A DNA stretch of 44,946 nt from an uncultured Erysipelotrichaceae bacterium (GTDB lineage Bacteria; Bacillota_I; Bacilli_A; Erysipelotrichales; Erysipelotrichaceae): the NCBI GenBank assembly GCA_902778375.1, contig CACYXJ010000011.1, forward strand, positions 1 to 44,946, in the 5' to 3' direction. This document shows, piece after piece, positions 41,326-44,946 of the stretch; within the stretch, counting starts at the first letter, position 1, and each line of letters begins with the position of its first letter. The notes beneath the pieces are model-generated. The model worked only from the letters and a program-made list of their open reading frames with translations, ran no database searches and had not been told where the DNA came from. A program made the position numbers and the translations under genes.

Positions 41326-42567
41326 ATGGCAAGAAAAAAGACATATGACAGCATGGGATTTACACTGACATATCCGGATGTGTTCGACCAGCCGAAAGGA
41401 CTGTTCACGGAGATGCCGATCGGCAGCAAGGGCAACGGAATGTTTTTCATGCTGTTCAACTATATTGCGCTTTCGGCCGAGGATGTGGCAGCCCTGGAAG
41501 CAAATTCTGTCAATGGCCAGCCGAGCCAGGAAGAAAGCATGAAGATGATGAAGAAAATGGGCATCCTGCTCACCCTGGTCGGAATCGACAGCGGCAGGGG
41601 AATAAAAGAAGTCATCAAAGCCATGAAGACGGATAAAATCAGCGAAGACAATTTCACAGAGGTCGGCCGGCATGGAGACATTACATATTACGCAATCAGC
41701 GACCACGACAGCGAAGAGACATATGTGCAGCGCCAGGACCCCGGGTTTGGGGAGGAATTCCGCACATTGCAGGCAGCTCTGATCGAGGCACTGAAAAATG
41801 CCGAATATTTCGAACCGAGGATTCCCGGTGCCGATCTGATCGGCAGGACGGTCCGTTTTGAAACGACAGATACCGATGGCAATCCGGTAAAGAGCGAAGA
41901 CCTTTTCGCCGGACACGCTGTCACCATGGTCAATTTCTGGGCGACATGGTGCGGACCCTGCAAGAGCGAACTGGAAGAACTCGGAAACATTCACCGCCGG
42001 ATCGCAGAACATGACGCCGCGATCATCGGCATCTGCCTTGACGCGGATGAGAAACCGGAAGAGTGCAGGGCATTGATCAAGGAAAAAAACATTACCTATG
42101 TCAATCTGATGCCGGATGGAAAACTGGATACCGAACTGGACGTTGCCTCGATTCCGACCTCCGTTTTCGTCAGCCGGGAAGGAAAGATCATGACCCATCC
42201 TTTCATCGGTGTGCCGGCAGATATTTCCGAATACGAAAAGACCTTCGAAAAACTTCTCGCGCAGGCGGAAGCCGGAATTGAGCCTGCACAGGCTTCGGAA
42301 GCATCCCCGGAAAAGAAAAACGGCTACCGGGTCGTTGTTAAAGGCAGTGACGGAGCACCGGTACAGGGAGCGTCAGTTCAGTTCTGTTCCGATACCACAT
42401 GCATGATGGGCAGAACAAACGAAGAAGGAATCGCCTCCTTCGATACCGCGGAAGGACACTATACCGTGCATGTCATGAAAGTGCCTGACGGATATGTGAA
42501 AACAGATGAGGAATTTGCCGTTCCGGAAGTTTACGGTGACGTGGAAATCACGCTGAACAAGGCATGA
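41326..42567 (+). CDS. Thioredoxin-fold protein with a transthyretin-like C-terminus
   Basis: A 413-residue protein starting after AAAGGAGATC. No signal peptide is seen: the N-terminus is MARKKTYDSMGFTLTYPDVF. Residues ~1-165 form an unrecognised alpha/beta domain. Residues ~180-310 are a TlpA/AhpC-TSA-like thioredoxin fold with the redox pair Cys209 and Cys212 (WCGPC). Residues ~335-413 are a transthyretin or carboxypeptidase-regulatory-like beta domain (VVVKGSDGAPVQGASVQF, YTVHVMKVPDGY). TlpA-like proteins usually work outside the cell, so a cytoplasmic version with a beta-sandwich tail is unusual. It overlaps the HAD hydrolase by four bases. Confidence 0.8.
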   Translation: MARKKTYDSMGFTLTYPDVFDQPKGLFTEMPIGSKGNGMFFMLFNYIALSAEDVAALEANSVNGQPSQEESMKMMKKMGILLTLVGIDSGRGIKEVIKAMKTDKISEDNFTEVGRHGDITYYAISDHDSEETYVQRQDPGFGEEFRTLQAALIEALKNAEYFEPRIPGADLIGRTVRFETTDTDGNPVKSEDLFAGHAVTMVNFWATWCGPCKSELEELGNIHRRIAEHDAAIIGICLDADEKPEECRALIKEKNITYVNLMPDGKLDTELDVASIPTSVFVSREGKIMTHPFIGVPADISEYEKTFEKLLAQAEAGIEPAQASEASPEKKNGYRVVVKGSDGAPVQGASVQFCSDTTCMMGRTNEEGIASFDTAEGHYTVHVMKVPDGYVKTDEEFAVPEVYGDVEITLNKA

Positions 42568-43235
42568 TCAAAGCAGTCATTCTCGATGCCTACGGCACGA
42601 TCTTCAACACCGGCACCGGATCGGTGGACATGATGCGGGAAATCCTCAAACAGAACGGAAGGGAAGACCTGGACCCAACAACGGTCTATGCCCGCTTCAA
42701 ACAGCTTCACCGCCAGCACATCGACACTCTGGAAAGTTTCATTACCGAAGCGGAAGTTTTCGCCCTGGACATGGCAGAGATCAGCCGCGAATACGGACTG
42801 CGAAGGGATCCGGCGGAAGACGTGAAGATCATGCTCAGTATCCAGGGGACCCGGATTGCATATCCTGACAGCAAAGCGGCAATTGAAAGAATGCAGGAGA
42901 AGGTTCCGGTGATCATCGGCTCCACCACGGATGCCGCTCCGTTAATGAAAGATCTTGCCAGGGCAGGCATCATGCCCAACCGCATATTCACATCGGAGGA
43001 AATGCGGATATACAAACCGTTTCCCCGATTTTATGAAACGATTCTTGAAGCGCTGGATATCAGACCGCAGGAAGCGCTGTTTGCCGGTGATTCGCTGCTG
43101 GACGATGTATACGGACCTCACAATGCCGGCATGAAGACATGTTGGATCAACCGTAAAAATGCTGTTCTGAAAGATGACGATCACCGGCCGGACCATATCG
43201 CGAAGAATCTTTGGGAACTGGCTGACCTGCTGTAA
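42564..43235 (+). CDS. HAD family hydrolase
   Basis: A 223-residue haloacid-dehalogenase-like phosphatase. Motif I is ILDAYGTIF (nucleophile Asp8), motif II near IIGSTTDA, motif III near YKPFPRFY and motif IV in FAGDSLLDDV. The Asp-Ala-Tyr-Gly-Thr form of motif I occurs in haloacid dehalogenase type II and some phosphatases. The cap (residues ~15-95) is type I. It overlaps the thioredoxin-fold gene by four bases and is translated with it. The substrate is unknown. Confidence 0.88.
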   Translation: MIKAVILDAYGTIFNTGTGSVDMMREILKQNGREDLDPTTVYARFKQLHRQHIDTLESFITEAEVFALDMAEISREYGLRRDPAEDVKIMLSIQGTRIAYPDSKAAIERMQEKVPVIIGSTTDAAPLMKDLARAGIMPNRIFTSEEMRIYKPFPRFYETILEALDIRPQEALFAGDSLLDDVYGPHNAGMKTCWINRKNAVLKDDDHRPDHIAKNLWELADLL

Positions 43236-43279
43236 AAGAAAACGGAAAACCTGAAAATCTGAGTTACATAAATAGAATA

Positions 43280-43311
43280 TTTCAACTAAAACAGTTGAAA
43301 AATGCTATGAT
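43280..43311 (+). promoter_or_regulatory. Operator-like repeat and extended -10 ahead of the GntP gene
   Basis: TTTCAACT / AGTTGAAA (43280-43287 and 43293-43300, eight-base perfect arms) overlaps the -35 region. TGC-TATGAT (43303-43311) is an extended -10. The layout suits repression or activation by a regulator encoded elsewhere. Confidence 0.55.
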
Positions 43312-43343
43312 GTGATTACAGATATAAAGGGGGTTTTACCATA

Positions 43344-44735
43344 ATGACTGGTTTTCCGTTAATCATTGTTTTTGTTTTGGCAATCATTGTCATGATTGTC
43401 ATGATCTCCAAGTTCAAGATTCATCCGTTCGTTTCGATCATGCTGATTTCACTTGTTCTCGGCCTGATTGCCGGCATTCCGATCGTTGACAAGGTTCTGG
43501 ATGACGGCACCAAGGTCAGCGGCCTTGCGAGTGTCATCGGTGCCGGTTTCTCGGGCACGTTCTCGAGCATCGGTATCGTCATCATTCTCGGCGCTCTCAT
43601 CGGCAGTATTCTGGAAGAAACCGGTGCGGCGCTCAAACTTGCCGATATGGTCATCAAGCTTGTCGGCGAGAAGAATCCGGTTCTGGCAATGGAACTGATG
43701 GGCTGGGTCGTATCGATTCCGGTATTCTGTGACTCCGGTTTCGTTATTCTCAATCCGATCCGCAAGGCGCTGGTACAGAGAACCAAGGAATCATCCGTTG
43801 CGATGACTGTCGGTCTCGCCTCAGGTCTCTACATTGCCCACGTCTTCATTCCGCCGACACCGGGACCGATTGCCGCGGCTTCCACACTGGGCATCGGCGA
43901 CAACCTGCTGCTGGTCATGGGACTCGGTGTCGTCTGTTCGATCTTCCCGCTGGCAGCCGGCTTCTTCTTCGCAAAATACATCGGCAAGAAGGTCAAGGCT
44001 GACGACGAAGCGGCAGATGCCGAAACCGTGAAGACATATGAAGAACTGGTTGCTGAATATGATCATCTGCCGAGCGGCTTCTCCTCTCTGGCTCCGATTA
44101 TCGTTCCGATCATTCTGATGTCTTTCTCCTCCATCGCTGCGATGGCAAAGATGTCCGGCGGTTTCGCCGATCTGATTGCCTTCCTCGGCACACCGATCAT
44201 CGCCCTGGCAGTCGGTACCGCTTTCGCGGCAGCCCAGCTGGCCGGCGCGAAAAAGATGGATCAATTCTATGACATCTGCAACAACACCCTGAAGACAGTC
44301 GGTCCGATCCTGTTTGTCACAGCCGCCGGCGGTGTTCTCGGTAAAGTCATTTCTTCCTCCGATATGGTCAATTACATTTCCCAGCATGCGACGATTCTTT
44401 CGGCAATGGGAATCTTCTTCCCGTTCCTGCTCTCTGCGATTCTCAAATCCGCCCAGGGTTCTTCGACTGTCGCTCTGACAACGACAGCGGGAATCGTTGC
44501 GCCGCTGCTGCCGGTACTCGGCTTTACAACACCAGTGCAGATCACCCTGGTATGTATGGCCATCGGTGCCGGAGCCATGACAGTATCGCATGCCAATGAC
44601 TCCTATTTCTGGGTTGTCACGAACTTCGGTGCAATGTCTCCGGACCGCGGCTATAAGACCCAGACCATGAATACTCTGGTAATGGGTATTGCGGCGATTC
44701 TTGAGATTGCTCTGCTGAGCATGATTCTGCATTAA
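43344..44735 (+). CDS. GntP family permease
   Basis: A 463-residue membrane protein with about 12-14 hydrophobic segments, start after AAAGGGGG. GntP hallmarks include an N-terminal VSIMLISLVLGLIAG, the VSIPVFCDSGFVILNP segment and VFIPPTPGPIAAAS. The family takes up gluconate and related sugar acids with H+. The glycerate kinase 11 bases downstream points to glycerate (or an aldarate breakdown product) as the substrate. The operator-like dyad at 43280 may control it. Confidence 0.9.
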   Translation: MTGFPLIIVFVLAIIVMIVMISKFKIHPFVSIMLISLVLGLIAGIPIVDKVLDDGTKVSGLASVIGAGFSGTFSSIGIVIILGALIGSILEETGAALKLADMVIKLVGEKNPVLAMELMGWVVSIPVFCDSGFVILNPIRKALVQRTKESSVAMTVGLASGLYIAHVFIPPTPGPIAAASTLGIGDNLLLVMGLGVVCSIFPLAAGFFFAKYIGKKVKADDEAADAETVKTYEELVAEYDHLPSGFSSLAPIIVPIILMSFSSIAAMAKMSGGFADLIAFLGTPIIALAVGTAFAAAQLAGAKKMDQFYDICNNTLKTVGPILFVTAAGGVLGKVISSSDMVNYISQHATILSAMGIFFPFLLSAILKSAQGSSTVALTTTAGIVAPLLPVLGFTTPVQITLVCMAIGAGAMTVSHANDSYFWVVTNFGAMSPDRGYKTQTMNTLVMGIAAILEIALLSMILH

Positions 44736-44746
44736 GAGGAATAATA

Positions 44747-44946
44747 ATGAAACTTTTATTTGCATCTGATTCCTTTAAGGGAAGTCTCACCAGCGACCAG
44801 ACGATCAGACTTCTGTCCGAAGCTGCCCGTCAGGTGTTCGGTACCTGCGATACTTCCGGTGTTCCGGTTGCCGACGGCGGTGAAGGAACCGTGGAAGCAG
44901 TCGTAAGAGCCGAAAAGGGCTATATCAACAAGGTCCTTGTCAAGGG
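44747..44946 (+). CDS. Glycerate kinase, N-terminal fragment (partial)
   Basis: The gene starts at 44747 after AGAGGAAT and runs off the window. The 66 visible residues contain FASDSFKGSLTS and PVADGGEGTVEA, the nucleotide- and substrate-binding start of the GlxK/GarK-type glycerate kinases (glycerate to phosphoglycerate with ATP). It forms an operon with the GntP permease, consistent with glycerate uptake and use. Confidence 0.9.
   Translation, partial: MKLLFASDSFKGSLTSDQTIRLLSEAARQVFGTCDTSGVPVADGGEGTVEAVVRAEKGYINKVLVK

Overview
The window looks like a chromosomal segment of a gut-type low-to-mid GC Bacillota, most plausibly Erysipelotrichales or a close relative. That placement is an inference from mid-range GC, strong GGAGG ribosome-binding sites, extended -10 promoters, RpsU, M20D and DUF4003 proteins, InlB-type repeats and YtrA-like GntR genes. 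Nothing here is a phage, plasmid or insertion sequence, and no CRISPR array is present. Genes are mostly short operons separated by clear intrinsic terminators.

Layout. 1-429: edge of a GNAT acetyltransferase gene and a probable gene remnant. 430-2574: a RiPP locus, with a double-glycine-leader Cys-rich precursor followed by a radical SAM/SPASM maturase. 2688-5521: serine hydrolase, small membrane protein and a secreted tyrosine-phosphatase-like lipoprotein. 5658-7484: glycogen synthase carrying an unusual C-terminal SCP2-like domain. 7548-10517: M20 amidohydrolase, then a GntR regulator coupled to a membrane protein behind a well-formed promoter with nested operators. 10664-13858: cation/proton antiporter, phosphofructokinase-type sugar kinase and a small membrane protein in one overlapping operon, a lone PTS IIB, and rpsU. 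13944-21400: DUF4003, a zinc-ribbon/L7-L12-like protein with a Pro-Glu tail, an MFS transporter, PhzF, a flavin reductase-like protein, a MATE transporter and a mannitol dehydrogenase-family enzyme. 21630-25127: a large surface clostripain-type protease. 25233-26989: divergent CsoR-type regulator and MATE transporter. 27069-32231: tRNA-Ser, a secreted SGNH hydrolase, a three-gene GlpA/oxidoreductase/DUF1667 operon, and a seven-tRNA operon containing all three CAT-anticodon tRNAs. 32654-36835: an island of five more double-glycine-leader peptides around a CotH-family lipoprotein. 36924-44946: alpha/beta hydrolase, DUF2262, DUF885 peptidase, a cytoplasmic thioredoxin-fold protein with a HAD hydrolase, and a GntP permease coupled to a glycerate kinase cut by the window edge.

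The most interesting signal is the set of six double-glycine-leader peptides. The precursor at 430 sits beside a radical SAM/SPASM enzyme. About 30 kb away, just beyond the tRNA operon, an orphan precursor (32654-33076, minus strand) carries the same Cys-Ala-Ala-Thr-Val-Glu core, this time joined to a zinc ribbon. Nearby are two tandem paralogues with a Cys-x9-Cys-x9-Cys core, a second leader/zinc-ribbon hybrid and one helical peptide with a similar leader. No second maturase, C39 peptidase or transporter is in the window. The simplest reading is a shared leader type with one local maturase that could act in trans, with export supplied from elsewhere. This is inference and needs family searches.

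Secondary points of interest are the GlgA-SCP2 fusion, closely spaced promoters that suggest leaderless or near-leaderless transcripts at three genes near 25.5-27.3 kb, a 39-base palindrome upstream of the CotH gene, and an operator-like repeat upstream of the GntP gene.
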